Source: Acidimicrobiaceae bacterium
Lineage (GTDB): Bacteria > Actinomycetota > Acidimicrobiia > Acidimicrobiales > UBA8592
Reading direction: 5' to 3'
Length of the DNA: 64,000 nt
Assembly (NCBI GenBank): GCA_002720485.1
Contig: PBIQ01000029.1
Coordinates: 1-64,000 of the forward strand
The position numbers were made by a program, and so were the translations under genes. The notes under the pieces are model-generated. The model was not told where the DNA came from and searched no databases. It worked only from the letters and a program-made list of their open reading frames with translations. Positions 17,934 through 27,223 of the stretch are shown in pieces; the stretch's first letter is position 1; every line of letters begins with the position of its first letter.

Positions 17934-18308
17934 TTATGAGCCGATAAAGAAGGCGCGTATACCTAACCCCATAATGAAAAGACTTCCGAAGCCGTAAAGG
18001 AGATAGCGTCTTTCGCCAACCTGCGACCTGTATCCGTAAAGTAAAGCAATAAAGACAATCATTGAGAAACCATACAAATAGTGAAAATCTCTTGGTGGTA
18101 AGTTTTCGTCAGACTGTAAAGCGACTCCAAGAATCGCCTGAACAAAGACCATGGTTTGAGCCAAAACTATGAAGGCCCAGAATGACCGGCCGCCATATGC
18201 CCGAACTCTATGAGCTACGAAAGCCAAAATTGCAGCTGTAAGGTTTGAAAAGATAACCACTAAAGCAAATGCCGTATGGAAATCACGAATACTTAGAAGA
18301 ATGGTCAC
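17934..18308 (-). CDS. Four-helix membrane protein of unknown function
   Basis: A 124-residue hydrophobic protein with four predicted membrane spans (about 8-31, 42-65, 74-92, 102-122) and short loops. No family was recognised with confidence. The GTG start overlaps the stop of the upstream MhuD-like gene (GTGA), so the two are translationally coupled and may work together. A DFH motif occurs twice (RDFHTAF and RDFHYLY), possibly a shared loop feature. Confidence 0.78.
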   Translation of the reverse strand: MTILLSIRDFHTAFALVVIFSNLTAAILAFVAHRVRAYGGRSFWAFIVLAQTMVFVQAILGVALQSDENLPPRDFHYLYGFSMIVFIALLYGYRSQVGERRYLLYGFGSLFIMGLGIRAFFIGS

Positions 18309-18634
18309 CCGTTATTATTTCCAGAAGATGACACTTCTACAACATAATGCCAAAGCTCTGCTGATAGGCCAAGGTGCTTGGGAGGCTTCTCTCCTGATGG
18401 AGATTGGTGGGCGTGGGCAGCTTGGTCTGAGTTACGCCAAGCCTCAAATGACGCATCGTCAGCCCATCGGGTAACTACTAGCCACTCACTCCTTTCATCA
18501 TCAGGACGGAGAAGTTCAAAGCCTTGAAAACCTGGAGCGTCATCAACGGAATTGACTCTGTCCCCAAACCGCTTTGCCACCTCATCTCCATGTTCTGCAG
18601 GAACGGTGATTGCATTAATTTTAATAACTGTCAT
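18305..18634 (-). CDS. Antibiotic-biosynthesis-monooxygenase-fold protein, MhuD-like haem-degrading enzyme
   Basis: A 109-residue ABM-fold protein resembling mycobacterial MhuD, which opens haem to mycobilin and iron. N7 in VIKINAI and W66 match the MhuD catalytic Asn and Trp positions. A histidine in AAHAHQ (H74 or H76) lies at the haem-ligand position. The short tail is rich in Ser and Asn. It is coupled by a GTGA overlap to a small membrane protein. The haem-degrading role is by homology; a general ABM monooxygenase is the alternative. Confidence 0.8.
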   Translation of the reverse strand: MTVIKINAITVPAEHGDEVAKRFGDRVNSVDDAPGFQGFELLRPDDERSEWLVVTRWADDASFEAWRNSDQAAHAHQSPSGEKPPKHLGLSAELWHYVVEVSSSGNNNG

Positions 18635-18704
18635 ACACCAATCATGGCACTAGAAATCCTGAAAGCAAGAGTCGGACATCAGTTACCTCGGTGGAAGAAG
18701 ATAA

Positions 18705-19847
18705 TTACCCCTTTATCGCATCTTTTTCTCTTAAATCATTGATTTCTTCTTGAGTGAAACCCCAGCTGGAGAGGACTTCTGTAGTGTGTTGCCCGGGATG
18801 AGGTGGTGGTCCGTCAACAGCTCCAGGCGTTCGGCTAAATCTAGGCGCCGGCGCAGGCTGTTTAACCCCTGCTACTTCAATGAATGTTTCACGCTCTAGG
18901 TTGTGGGGATGGACATAGGCTTCTGAAGGCGAAAGAACCGGCGCAAAACAAACATCGGTTCCTTCCATTAGCTCAACCCACTGGTCCCGTGTTTTCTCTC
19001 GAATGGTTTTAGCAATTCTCTCTTTCATCTCGGACCAATGTGATCGATCCATCTGCTTTGGGAGGTCTTCTTGATCAAGGCCCGTTATTCTCAAAAGTTC
19101 TGCATAAAACTGTGGTTCGATTGACCCTAACGAAATGTACTCTCCGTCAGCGCATTCGTATACATCATAGAATGGGGCTCCCGTATCGAGCATATTCGTC
19201 CCGCGCTCTCCCCATACACCCATGGACAGAAATGTATGGATCATTGTCGCCAACAGTGCTGATCCATCTGTCATAGCTGCGTCTACTACCTGTCCAGTCC
19301 CGCTGGTTTGAACCTCGACAAATGCTGCACAAACTCCTAGTGCTAGAAGCATTCCTCCCCCTCCGAAATCCCCTACAAGATTTATTGGCGGAACCGGAGC
19401 CTCTCCTGCTCTCCCAATTGTTCCAAGTACACCTGACAATGCTATGTAATTAATATCATGACCTGCCATATTTGAATAAGGTCCGGTTTGCCCCCAGCCA
19501 GTCATCCTTCCATAGACCAATCGAGGGTTCCTCTCCAAACATTCGTCTGGCCCGATTCCCAGACGTTCGGCTACACCTGGTCGAAAACCTTCGATAAGGG
19601 CATCTGCTTCTTCCACTAGACGAAGGAGTGCGTTAACTCCTTCAGGGTTCTTGAGGTCAAATGCCACAGATTTTCTTCCGCGATTAAGTAAATCGACTCC
19701 TGGAGTTTCTGGAAATTCATCTGGAACCGCAGATACCCTATCAACCCTTATTACTTCTGCCCCAAGATCGGAAAGAACCATCGCGCAAAATGGCCCAGGC
19801 CCTATACCTGCGATTTCGATTATTCTCTTTCCTTGTAAAGGCCCCAT
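18705..19847 (-). CDS. CaiB/BaiF family protein, alpha-methylacyl-CoA racemase-like
   Basis: A 380-residue family III CoA-transferase-fold protein. The residues fit the racemase branch: H120 in MAGHDINY and D150 in LVGDFGGGG correspond to the His and Asp of mycobacterial MCR, and GVLGTIGRAGEAPVPP is typical of it. Racemases of this type invert 2-methyl branched acyl-CoA before beta-oxidation of sterols or branched fatty acids. The gene is alone on its strand. A true CoA transferase is less likely because the transferase nucleophile region instead fits the racemase. Confidence 0.86.
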   Translation of the reverse strand: MGPLQGKRIIEIAGIGPGPFCAMVLSDLGAEVIRVDRVSAVPDEFPETPGVDLLNRGRKSVAFDLKNPEGVNALLRLVEEADALIEGFRPGVAERLGIGPDECLERNPRLVYGRMTGWGQTGPYSNMAGHDINYIALSGVLGTIGRAGEAPVPPINLVGDFGGGGMLLALGVCAAFVEVQTSGTGQVVDAAMTDGSALLATMIHTFLSMGVWGERGTNMLDTGAPFYDVYECADGEYISLGSIEPQFYAELLRITGLDQEDLPKQMDRSHWSEMKERIAKTIREKTRDQWVELMEGTDVCFAPVLSPSEAYVHPHNLERETFIEVAGVKQPAPAPRFSRTPGAVDGPPPHPGQHTTEVLSSWGFTQEEINDLREKDAIKG

Positions 19848-20023
19848 TTTGCTCCTCCTACGATCCTAAGCTTTGTTCTCCCCAGATAAGACTTTCGCTC
19901 TTTTTGATGAACACCGCAACCATAACCGACATGCCTTCATGTAGCAGGTTGTGTTTAAATATTTTGTAACAAGACTTCCCGTTTTTTTAGGCTAGGGCGG
20001 CAATCTAGCGGTAGTCTTCCCCC

Positions 20024-21763
20024 GTGGAGCAACAGAAATATGATTTAACTCCCGCACAATATGACGCGGTAAAAAACGATGCGAAAAGGTTACGGATTCT
20101 AGCTGGAGCCGGTTCAGGCAAAACTCGGGTCTTAACGAATCGAATCGCACACCAAAGTAAGGCCTTACGGATAGAGCCAGAACACGCACTTTGTCTTACT
20201 TTTACAAAAAAAGCTGCTGAGGAGTTAGGGGCACGTTTAGAGACGTTAGGGCTTTCAAGTCCAGTTACTGCCGGAACTTTTCACGCCTTAGCTTATGCAC
20301 AGCTTCAAACACGCTGGAAAGATTTGGACCTCCCGCGTGTACCTTCAATTTTGGAGAACCGTAAACGGATTCTCAACCCTATTCTCCCCAAACAGTTTTC
20401 TTTTGAAGATCGAGAATTAACGATAAACGAAGTTAACTGGGCTACAGCTAGAAGACTAACCCCTGAAACTTATCCTTCTGCAGCGGAAGCCGCCCGACGT
20501 GATCCATCTGCTGGCGTGAGTCAAATTAGCGAATTCTTGCATAAATTCTCCCAGGAAAAGAAGAAAAGGAATCTTATCGACTTTGACGACATCTTGGAAT
20601 ACGCAATTGCAGATCTTACAAACGATGCCGAATATGCTGCAGGGCGTCAATGGAAGTACCGCTATATCTTCGTTGATGAGTTTCAGGATGTAAACCCTTT
20701 ACAGTTCGCCCTTTTACGGTCTTGGCTAGGACCAGATAGCTCAATTTGCGTAGTTGGGGACCCTAACCAAGCCATCTATTCATGGAATGGAGCCGATGCA
20801 AAATACCTGGAAAATTTTGATGAATACTTTCCAAACAGCACAACAGTTGAACTCAACGAAAATTTTCGCTCAACTTCGCAGATACTAGAGTCTGCATCCT
20901 CGCTCCTCAAAAAGAGTAACGCCATGCACACGCATAAGCCAGATGGCGAGATCCCTTCCATATACCAAGCAAATGATTGCTCCGCTGAAGTTTCATATAT
21001 TGCAAAAAAAATCAAAGAGAGACACCTCCAGTCTGGAAGATTGTCAGGCCAAGCCGTACTTGTAAGAACACATACCCAGATAAGCCAAATTGCCAACATT
21101 TTCAATGAGCTCTCTGTCCCTTTTACCAGCCCCATGGATCATGAAACCGCCACTGAAGTTCACAATTCTGTTGAGAGAAACTCGGTCACTATCACTACTT
21201 TCCATGCAGCAAAGGGACTTGAATGGCCAGTTGTTTACATTGCAGGACTGGAAGAAGGATTTAGTCCTATCTCTCATGCTGTTTCCGAATCTTCCTTAGA
21301 TGAAGAACGACGTCTTCTTTACGTAGCTATGACGCGCGCCCAAGATCAGCTGCATTGTTCTTGGGCGCGACAAAGAACATTTGGGACTAAAAAAGTAAGT
21401 CGTCGAGCTTCGCCCTATTTGAAAGAAATATCTCGATCTATGGTCGCCGCTAACGACCAAATCATGAAAGGAGCTCCGCTTCGAGAGCGGATTCAGATAC
21501 TCCGCAACCAGATTTTCCCTAGCGATAAAACTTCGCCACCGAGCTCCCAACTGCGAAATGACCTCAATAGTTGGAGAGAATCCAGAGCGTTAGCGGCTGA
21601 CGTTAAACCTAGCGATGTGATCTCTGACGAGGCCTTTGAAGAGTTAATAGCCCGAAAACCTAAAACTAAAACCCAGCTAGAAAGAGTTCCGCAATTAAGT
21701 ACCTTCAACGTCGCAAGATATGGGGATGAACTTATCAGCATCCTTTCTAACGAAAATGCTTGA
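20024..21763 (+). CDS. uvrD2: UvrD2-type superfamily 1 DNA helicase with HRDC domain
   Basis: A 579-residue 3'-5' DNA helicase. Walker A AGAGSGKT is at 27-34, motif Ia TFTKKAAEE follows, and motif II reads VDEFQDVN near 215. GDPNQAIY and TTFHAAKGLEW come next, and VAMTRAQ is motif VI. The last 70 or so residues (PSDVISDEAFEELI and LSTFNVARYGDEL) match an HRDC domain, the mark of actinobacterial UvrD2. The start is GTG. At 579 residues it is shorter than mycobacterial UvrD2 (about 700), mainly through trimming between the helicase core and HRDC. Confidence 0.9.
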   Translation: MEQQKYDLTPAQYDAVKNDAKRLRILAGAGSGKTRVLTNRIAHQSKALRIEPEHALCLTFTKKAAEELGARLETLGLSSPVTAGTFHALAYAQLQTRWKDLDLPRVPSILENRKRILNPILPKQFSFEDRELTINEVNWATARRLTPETYPSAAEAARRDPSAGVSQISEFLHKFSQEKKKRNLIDFDDILEYAIADLTNDAEYAAGRQWKYRYIFVDEFQDVNPLQFALLRSWLGPDSSICVVGDPNQAIYSWNGADAKYLENFDEYFPNSTTVELNENFRSTSQILESASSLLKKSNAMHTHKPDGEIPSIYQANDCSAEVSYIAKKIKERHLQSGRLSGQAVLVRTHTQISQIANIFNELSVPFTSPMDHETATEVHNSVERNSVTITTFHAAKGLEWPVVYIAGLEEGFSPISHAVSESSLDEERRLLYVAMTRAQDQLHCSWARQRTFGTKKVSRRASPYLKEISRSMVAANDQIMKGAPLRERIQILRNQIFPSDKTSPPSSQLRNDLNSWRESRALAADVKPSDVISDEAFEELIARKPKTKTQLERVPQLSTFNVARYGDELISILSNENA

Positions 21764-21802
21764 AAATCTTAAATCCAGAACGAGAAGTTGTTAAGGTTTT
21801 AC

Positions 21803-23911
21803 ATGGGCGATAACGAAAAGTCACCTACTGACCTGAAAAGGTCTCTTGGACTTGGGCATGTATTTGTGATTAGCACTGGCGGGACTATCAGTGCTGGACT
21901 GTTCTTTCTCCCAAGTTTCGCCGCAGCAAAAGCCGGCCCTTCTGCAATTCTCGCATATTTGATAGCCGGACTTTTAGCGTTACCTGCGATGCTTTCTGTC
22001 GCTGAACTCTCGACTGCTATGCCACGAGCAGGCGGGCTGTATTATTTCCTAGCACGGGCTCTTGGCCCAGCAGGGGGAACAGTAACGAGTGTCGCTACCT
22101 GGCTGTCACTAGTAATGAAGGATGCGTTTGCTCTCGTAGCTATGAGCGCATATTTAGCCCTGATCGGAATAGACCTTCCTAGCAAGCTGACGGCAGTGAT
22201 ATTGATTGCGCTCTTCACCCTGCTAAATATTGTTGGATCCAAGACAGGTGTATCTATCCAGCTCGCCATGGTCGGGTTCCTCCTAGTAGTAGTTGTATGG
22301 TTTTTGGCGACAGGGATGCCGGAAGTAGGAAATGCTGCTGGAGATTTTGAACCTTTCTTCAGTAAAGGGAGTGAGGGCTTAATTGCGGCTATCGGACTGG
22401 TTTTCGTTAGTTACGGTGGGTTAACCAAGGTTGCAAGCATGGCAGAGGAAGTCGAAGATCCTTCGCGAAATATCCCTCTTGGTGTAATTCTCTCTCTTTT
22501 CGTGAGCACTGTTGTTTATACGCTAGGGATGCTCGTAGTAGTAGCAGTTATCCCCCAATCAGACCTCTATGGAGACTTAGCGCCGCTTCATACCGCCGCT
22601 GAAACATACATGCCAGCTGTTGGAGCTGGATTTGTCATAGCGGCTGCTCTTGCAGCTTTTGCATCTGCCGCAAACGCAGGAATCTTGTCGGCTGCGCGAT
22701 ACCCGATGGCGATGAGCCGCGATGGATTGATGAGCGACTCCTTTTTGAAAATGAGCCGGTTTGATACACCTATCTGGGGAATAATACTGACAGGCATTGG
22801 TATGACTGTAATTGTGGTTGCATTTGGTGCTGGAGCTATTGCGAAACTCGCCAGCGCATTCGTGCTTGTAAAGCTCGCACTAGTTAATCTCGCCGTGATT
22901 GTTCTTCGAGGTGCACGGATCAACTCATATGCCCCTGGATTTCGCTCGCCATTATTCCCCTACTTGCATATCTTCGGGATCATATTGTCCATCTATTTGA
23001 TATTTAAATTAGGGGTACTGCCAATTGTTCTTGTTTGCGTGTCGATAGCTGTAACAATGCTTTGGTTCCATTACTTTGGAAGTAAAAAAGTTAAGCAAAC
23101 TGCTGGAGCTATCCATCACATCTTCGAAAGGCTCGGACAGGCTGCCGATACAAGCGTCGATAGGGAAATTTCAGCAGCTATGCAAAGCCATGGGTTACGG
23201 TCAGAGGATGACTATGCAGGTTTAATAGCCCGTGCCACTGTTCTTTCTGTCCCAGAAGATGGCGATATCACGGAAGCAGCAACTAGGGCATCTCAAGTCT
23301 TGAGCAACATACTCCGTGTGGAACCTGAGGATGTACGTGAGCGGTTTCTTGAAACAGGCTCTCTCTGGATTCAACCTTCAGAAACCCACCCCACTGCAAC
23401 ACCTGTTGCTTTCTTTGATGATTCTGAGGTTGATCATCTCGTGATTGTTCGCAGCGAAACGGGGATCGTGATCCCTGCGGAATGGGGAGGCAGAAATGAA
23501 AGGGTAAACGCCCTATTCTTCTTGGCTGGCACTGCTAATAAGCCTGGCAGGTCTTTACGACTTGCGGGAGAACTAGCGGCATACCTGCATACAGACGACG
23601 CGATGGTCGTAGCAGAAGCATCTTTTGAGTCAGAAGTGAAAGAAGCCTTGCTTCCAGGTCTGGAAGTAGGACAATACCTGCTTCTCCCAGAAGCAGAAAT
23701 CGGAGCACTAATCGGCAAAACCATCGAAGAGCTCCAGGTAGGTCAGGAGCTCCACATAGAGGCAATATACCGAAGAGGAGAAATCATCCAGCCTCTGAAC
23801 GAAACAGTGCTTCTAGCAGACGATCAGTTAACCGTTATTGGCCCTAGCGGTTTACTTCCGACAAGTGCAGAGATCGCGGGAAATTTTATCAAGAAGCCTG
23901 ATCTGAACTAG
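21803..23911 (+). CDS. APC amino-acid permease fused to EIIA-like and RCK-C domains
   Basis: A 702-residue protein. Residues 1 to about 423 form an amino-acid/polyamine permease with twelve or so membrane spans (STGGTISAGLFFLPS near the start; AMPRAGGLYYFLARALGP). Residues about 483-616 resemble a type-2 PTS EIIA domain (RASQVLSNIL, VRERFLETGSLW, LRLAGELAAYL), but the position of the phosphorylatable His in its PHA motif reads PVA. Residues about 621-697 fit a TrkA-C/RCK-C ligand-binding domain (IGKTIEELQV, LADDQLTVIGP). AAGG precedes the chosen ATG; a TTG at 21788 is possible. The substrate is unknown; the soluble domains suggest ligand gating. Confidence 0.85.
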   Translation: MGDNEKSPTDLKRSLGLGHVFVISTGGTISAGLFFLPSFAAAKAGPSAILAYLIAGLLALPAMLSVAELSTAMPRAGGLYYFLARALGPAGGTVTSVATWLSLVMKDAFALVAMSAYLALIGIDLPSKLTAVILIALFTLLNIVGSKTGVSIQLAMVGFLLVVVVWFLATGMPEVGNAAGDFEPFFSKGSEGLIAAIGLVFVSYGGLTKVASMAEEVEDPSRNIPLGVILSLFVSTVVYTLGMLVVVAVIPQSDLYGDLAPLHTAAETYMPAVGAGFVIAAALAAFASAANAGILSAARYPMAMSRDGLMSDSFLKMSRFDTPIWGIILTGIGMTVIVVAFGAGAIAKLASAFVLVKLALVNLAVIVLRGARINSYAPGFRSPLFPYLHIFGIILSIYLIFKLGVLPIVLVCVSIAVTMLWFHYFGSKKVKQTAGAIHHIFERLGQAADTSVDREISAAMQSHGLRSEDDYAGLIARATVLSVPEDGDITEAATRASQVLSNILRVEPEDVRERFLETGSLWIQPSETHPTATPVAFFDDSEVDHLVIVRSETGIVIPAEWGGRNERVNALFFLAGTANKPGRSLRLAGELAAYLHTDDAMVVAEASFESEVKEALLPGLEVGQYLLLPEAEIGALIGKTIEELQVGQELHIEAIYRRGEIIQPLNETVLLADDQLTVIGPSGLLPTSAEIAGNFIKKPDLN

Positions 23912-23942
23912 CTGAGTGAAGATACTAAACAAACTCAGCTAG
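23908..23942. terminator. Bidirectional hairpin at convergent gene ends
   Basis: A perfect ten-base inverted repeat, CTAGCTGAGT (23908-23917) and ACTCAGCTAG (23933-23942), with a fifteen-base loop. It lies between the convergent permease and xthA genes and includes the permease stop codon, while the xthA stop lies in the loop. No T-tract follows on either strand, so it is a candidate shared terminator or 3'-end stabiliser. Confidence 0.6.
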
Positions 23943-24698
23943 CAAGGGGGCATGATCTGATGGCTTTTCGCCCTTCCTTGCATTTCTATCTACAAGGACA
24001 AGTTTGCATTGTGCTGATAGTGACTCCGTTGCGAGAATAAAATCTATGCGCATGCCTTGACGTTTATGGAACCTACCGGCCATATATTCCCAAAATGTAT
24101 AGAGGCCTTCTTCGCTCGGATAGTGGTTTCGAAAAACATCGTGGAGGCCCCAATCAAGGACTTCCTCAAAGGCGTTACGTTCTGGCTTACTGACATGCGT
24201 AGCTCCTTTAAACGCTTTCGGATCCCATACGTCTTTATCTTCCGGAGCGACATTAAAATCACCTAGGACAGCAACATTGTCTTGAGGGTCATGGTTTATT
24301 TCGAGATGAGACTTCAATCGTGCTAACCACGAAAGCTTATAGGCATAGTGTTCATGTCCAACTTCTCTTCCGTTGGGGATGTAGGCGCTGGCCACACGAA
24401 CCCCTCCACAAGTAGCCCAGATAATTCTTGCGTCTGGGTCGGGTTCGCCCCCATCTGAGAAACCTGCTACCACGTCTTCGATCCCGACTTTGCTAAGAAT
24501 TGCTACCCCATTCCACTGACCCTGACCATGGTGGACGCTTTCATACCCAAGTGCAGTGAATTCGCTTGATGGGAATGCGTCTTCTGCAAGCTTTGTCTCC
24601 TGGATGCAAAGAACGTCAGGATGCATTATCTCTAACCATTCACGGACTCTTGGTAGTCTCGCTTTTAATGAGTTCACGTTCCATGTAACTATTCGCAT
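23925..24698 (-). CDS. xthA: Exodeoxyribonuclease III
   Basis: An AP endonuclease and 3'-5' exonuclease of base-excision repair. The 257-residue protein shows WNVNSLKAR near residue 5 and the metal ligand Glu in CIQETKL near 31. GDFNVAPEDKD follows near 146, then RIDFILATESL and the catalytic SDHAPLL at the C-terminus. The length and motif order are typical. With the MutM homologue apparently inactive, this is the only visible base-excision enzyme in the window. Confidence 0.95.
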   Translation of the reverse strand: MRIVTWNVNSLKARLPRVREWLEIMHPDVLCIQETKLAEDAFPSSEFTALGYESVHHGQGQWNGVAILSKVGIEDVVAGFSDGGEPDPDARIIWATCGGVRVASAYIPNGREVGHEHYAYKLSWLARLKSHLEINHDPQDNVAVLGDFNVAPEDKDVWDPKAFKGATHVSKPERNAFEEVLDWGLHDVFRNHYPSEEGLYTFWEYMAGRFHKRQGMRIDFILATESLSAQCKLVLVDRNARKGEKPSDHAPLLAEFV

Positions 24699-24759
24699 TC
24701 GAGTAGCCTAGCCTACGAAGCTGCTGGAGGAACTACTCAGAGTTCAGAATGAAAGTTGT

Positions 24760-25401
24760 TCAGCTCGTTAAATCTTCGTTGAGAACTGCTCCGAGGTCAT
24801 GAAGCGCTTGTGGCTCGCTCACTACTTTGATTGTTGTCATCCCTATAGCTCTCGCAGGTTTTAGGTTTATCCCCAAATCGTCAAGAAAGACACACTCCTT
24901 AGGCGTAACATCTAATACTTCACAAGCGATACGATAAAACGCCTTGTCTGGTTTCCGTACACCTATCTTTGAGGATTCAATAATCGCATCAACCACTGAG
25001 GAAACACTTCCTAGGTGTTCACGTGAAGGCCCAGGATTAATATCCTCCTCAGATACCTCGATGAGGTTATTGGTCAAAATAGCCGTCTTGTAGATTTTGC
25101 TTAATCGTTCTACGGTCTGGACCATTTTCGGCCGGATCTGGGTAGACAAACATTGTAAAACTCGTTCCGAGTCAACTGTGTATCCCAGCGCAGCGGCTTC
25201 AGAGGCGAATAGTTCCAAAAAGTCTTCTCTTGTGATTTGGCTCCTTTCGAATTTTGCCCAAGCATTCGTATCTGGGTCAGTACTGTTTATTTTCCGAATT
25301 AACCCTTCGGGAAGGTCTGCTTCTTTTTCATATGCTGCAAACCCGTCAAATGGGCTAGAGGTAATTACCCCTCCGAAGTCAAAAAGCACAGCCGATATCA
25401 T
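24760..25401 (-). CDS. HAD-superfamily hydrolase (subfamily IA)
   Basis: A 213-residue phosphatase-type protein. The nucleophile Asp is D8 in LFDFGGVI, motif II is ILTNN near 111, the lysine is in IGVRKPDKAFY, and motif IV is VFLDDLGINLKPARAIGM. The DFGGV form of motif I is common in the branch related to the N-terminal phosphatase of soluble epoxide hydrolase and ACAD10. The substrate cannot be assigned. It is 61 bases downstream of xthA on the same strand. Confidence 0.85.
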   Translation of the reverse strand: MISAVLFDFGGVITSSPFDGFAAYEKEADLPEGLIRKINSTDPDTNAWAKFERSQITREDFLELFASEAAALGYTVDSERVLQCLSTQIRPKMVQTVERLSKIYKTAILTNNLIEVSEEDINPGPSREHLGSVSSVVDAIIESSKIGVRKPDKAFYRIACEVLDVTPKECVFLDDLGINLKPARAIGMTTIKVVSEPQALHDLGAVLNEDLTS

Positions 25402-25486
25402 TGATTTTGAGCATAGAACGGTTTTTGCCGCATGCCATAACTGCTCTGATGCGGAATTATCCTCTAATGAGAAGTAATCTCAGTGC

Positions 25487-27160
25487 ATGGCATCTGAATA
25501 TATCTTTACCATGCACAAATGCTCTCGGTTCTATCCACCCGACAGAGACGTCCTGAAAGACATCAGCCTCTCCTTTTTTCCTGGAGCCAAGATAGGTGTT
25601 CTTGGAGCTAATGGCGCTGGAAAGTCATCTCTTCTCAAGATTATGGCCGGTATTGATGATGGATTCAGCGGCGAAGCAAGACTCACTCCCCCATACACGG
25701 TCGGATTTCTCCCGCAGGAACCTGAATTGAGTCCTGAAAAAACGGTTTATGAGAATGTCATAGATGGTGTGGGCGAAGTTGCGGATCTTCTAGCTCGATA
25801 TGACGCCGTTCTTTCCCAGTGGTCTGACCCTGATGCTGATTTTGAAAAACTGGGATCCCTTCAGTCATCTCTAGAGAAGGAAATAGAAGCTGCAGGAGCG
25901 TGGGATCTCCAGCGTCGAATCGAAATAGCGATGGATGCGCTCAGGCTTCCACCTGCGGAAATGAATGTTGATTTCCTATCTGGTGGAGAAAAACGACGAG
26001 TCGCACTTTGTAAGCTACTTCTTCGTCAGCCCGACCTGCTTCTCCTTGATGAACCCACTAACCACCTCGATGCGGAATCAGTTGCTTGGTTGGAGCGGCA
26101 CCTTCAGGAATACGCCGGAACCGTTGTCGCTATAACTCATGACCGATACTTTCTCGATAACGTTGCAGAATGGATTCTCGAACTCGACCGCGGTCGTGGA
26201 ATTCCATACCAGGGGAACTATTCGAGCTGGCTCGAACAAAAAGAGCAACGGCTAGCATCGGAGAAGAACAGAGATACTGCTCGTCAACGTACCTTAGAAC
26301 GCGAATTAGAGTGGGTACGGATGGCCCCAAAAGCAAGGCAAGCAAAGGGGAAAGCACGCTTAGCTGCATATGAGAAGCTCCTAGCTGAATCCAAAGCTGA
26401 AGATCAGAGCGAGCGCGAGCTTCAAATAAACATTCACGCTGATAACCGCTTAGGGGATCAGGTTATCGAAGTGAAGGGACTAACTAAGGGATTTGATGAC
26501 AAGCTCCTGATTGATGATTTGAGTTTCTCTCTTCCTCCAGCCGGTATTGTGGGGATTGTAGGAGCTAACGGAGCTGGAAAAACAACGTTATTTCGGATGA
26601 TTACTGGCGAAGAACGTCCAGATAGCGGAAGTATCATTACTGGTTCATCAGTGGAGCTGGGATACGTTGATCAATCACGTGATGCACTTGATTCTGAAAA
26701 AACCGTCTACGAAGAAATCACCGGAGGCCTCGATAATCTAATTATCGGCAAAAGAGAGATTCATGGGCGCGCTTACACAGCTTCATTTAACTTCAGAGGA
26801 TCGGATCAGCAAAAACTTGTAGGAAGCCTCTCTGGAGGTGAGCGCAATAGAGTCCATCTCGAGAAAATTCTTAAAAGTGGGGCCAACGTTTTGCTCCTTG
26901 ATGAGCCAACAAACGACCTCGATGTAGACACATTAAGAGCTCTGGAAGGCGGTCTTGAAAATTTTGCAGGGTGTGCAGTGATTATCAGTCACGACCGGTG
27001 GTTTCTTGACCGTGTCGCCACCCACGTACTCGCATTTGAGGGCGACTCTTTCGTTAGATGGTTCGAAGGCAATTTCAGCGAATACGAAGCGTTCATTCGC
27101 AAGGAACGCGGTGGAACAAGCCAGCCCACCCGAATAAAGTACAAGCCATTGATCCGTTAG
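25487..27160 (+). CDS. ettA: Energy-dependent translational throttle protein EttA (ABC-F)
   Basis: An ABC-F ATPase that binds the ribosomal E site and gates the first elongation cycle according to ATP level. The 557-residue protein has two ABC cassettes. The first has Walker A GANGAGKSS near residue 42, signature LSGGEKRR and Walker B LLLDEPTNHLD. The second has GANGAGKTT, LSGGERNR and LLLDEPTNDLD. The basic linker with WVRMAPKARQAKGKAR is the EttA-type arm. No membrane segments are present. The length matches EttA. Confidence 0.95.
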   Translation: MASEYIFTMHKCSRFYPPDRDVLKDISLSFFPGAKIGVLGANGAGKSSLLKIMAGIDDGFSGEARLTPPYTVGFLPQEPELSPEKTVYENVIDGVGEVADLLARYDAVLSQWSDPDADFEKLGSLQSSLEKEIEAAGAWDLQRRIEIAMDALRLPPAEMNVDFLSGGEKRRVALCKLLLRQPDLLLLDEPTNHLDAESVAWLERHLQEYAGTVVAITHDRYFLDNVAEWILELDRGRGIPYQGNYSSWLEQKEQRLASEKNRDTARQRTLERELEWVRMAPKARQAKGKARLAAYEKLLAESKAEDQSERELQINIHADNRLGDQVIEVKGLTKGFDDKLLIDDLSFSLPPAGIVGIVGANGAGKTTLFRMITGEERPDSGSIITGSSVELGYVDQSRDALDSEKTVYEEITGGLDNLIIGKREIHGRAYTASFNFRGSDQQKLVGSLSGGERNRVHLEKILKSGANVLLLDEPTNDLDVDTLRALEGGLENFAGCAVIISHDRWFLDRVATHVLAFEGDSFVRWFEGNFSEYEAFIRKERGGTSQPTRIKYKPLIR

Positions 27161-27165
27161 TACCA

Positions 27166-27187
27166 TGAGTTCCTCATACTCACTTTT
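27166..27187 (+). terminator. Weak hairpin after ettA
   Basis: TGAGT and ACTCA (27166-27170 and 27178-27182) form a five-base stem with a seven-base loop, followed by CTTTT. It lies six bases after the ettA stop and ahead of the repeat-protein gene, so a weak intrinsic terminator is plausible. The stem is short and AT-rich. Confidence 0.35.
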
Positions 27188-27223
27188 AGGTGTAGATTAT
27201 TCTTTAGTTCTCTAGGAGGCAGG

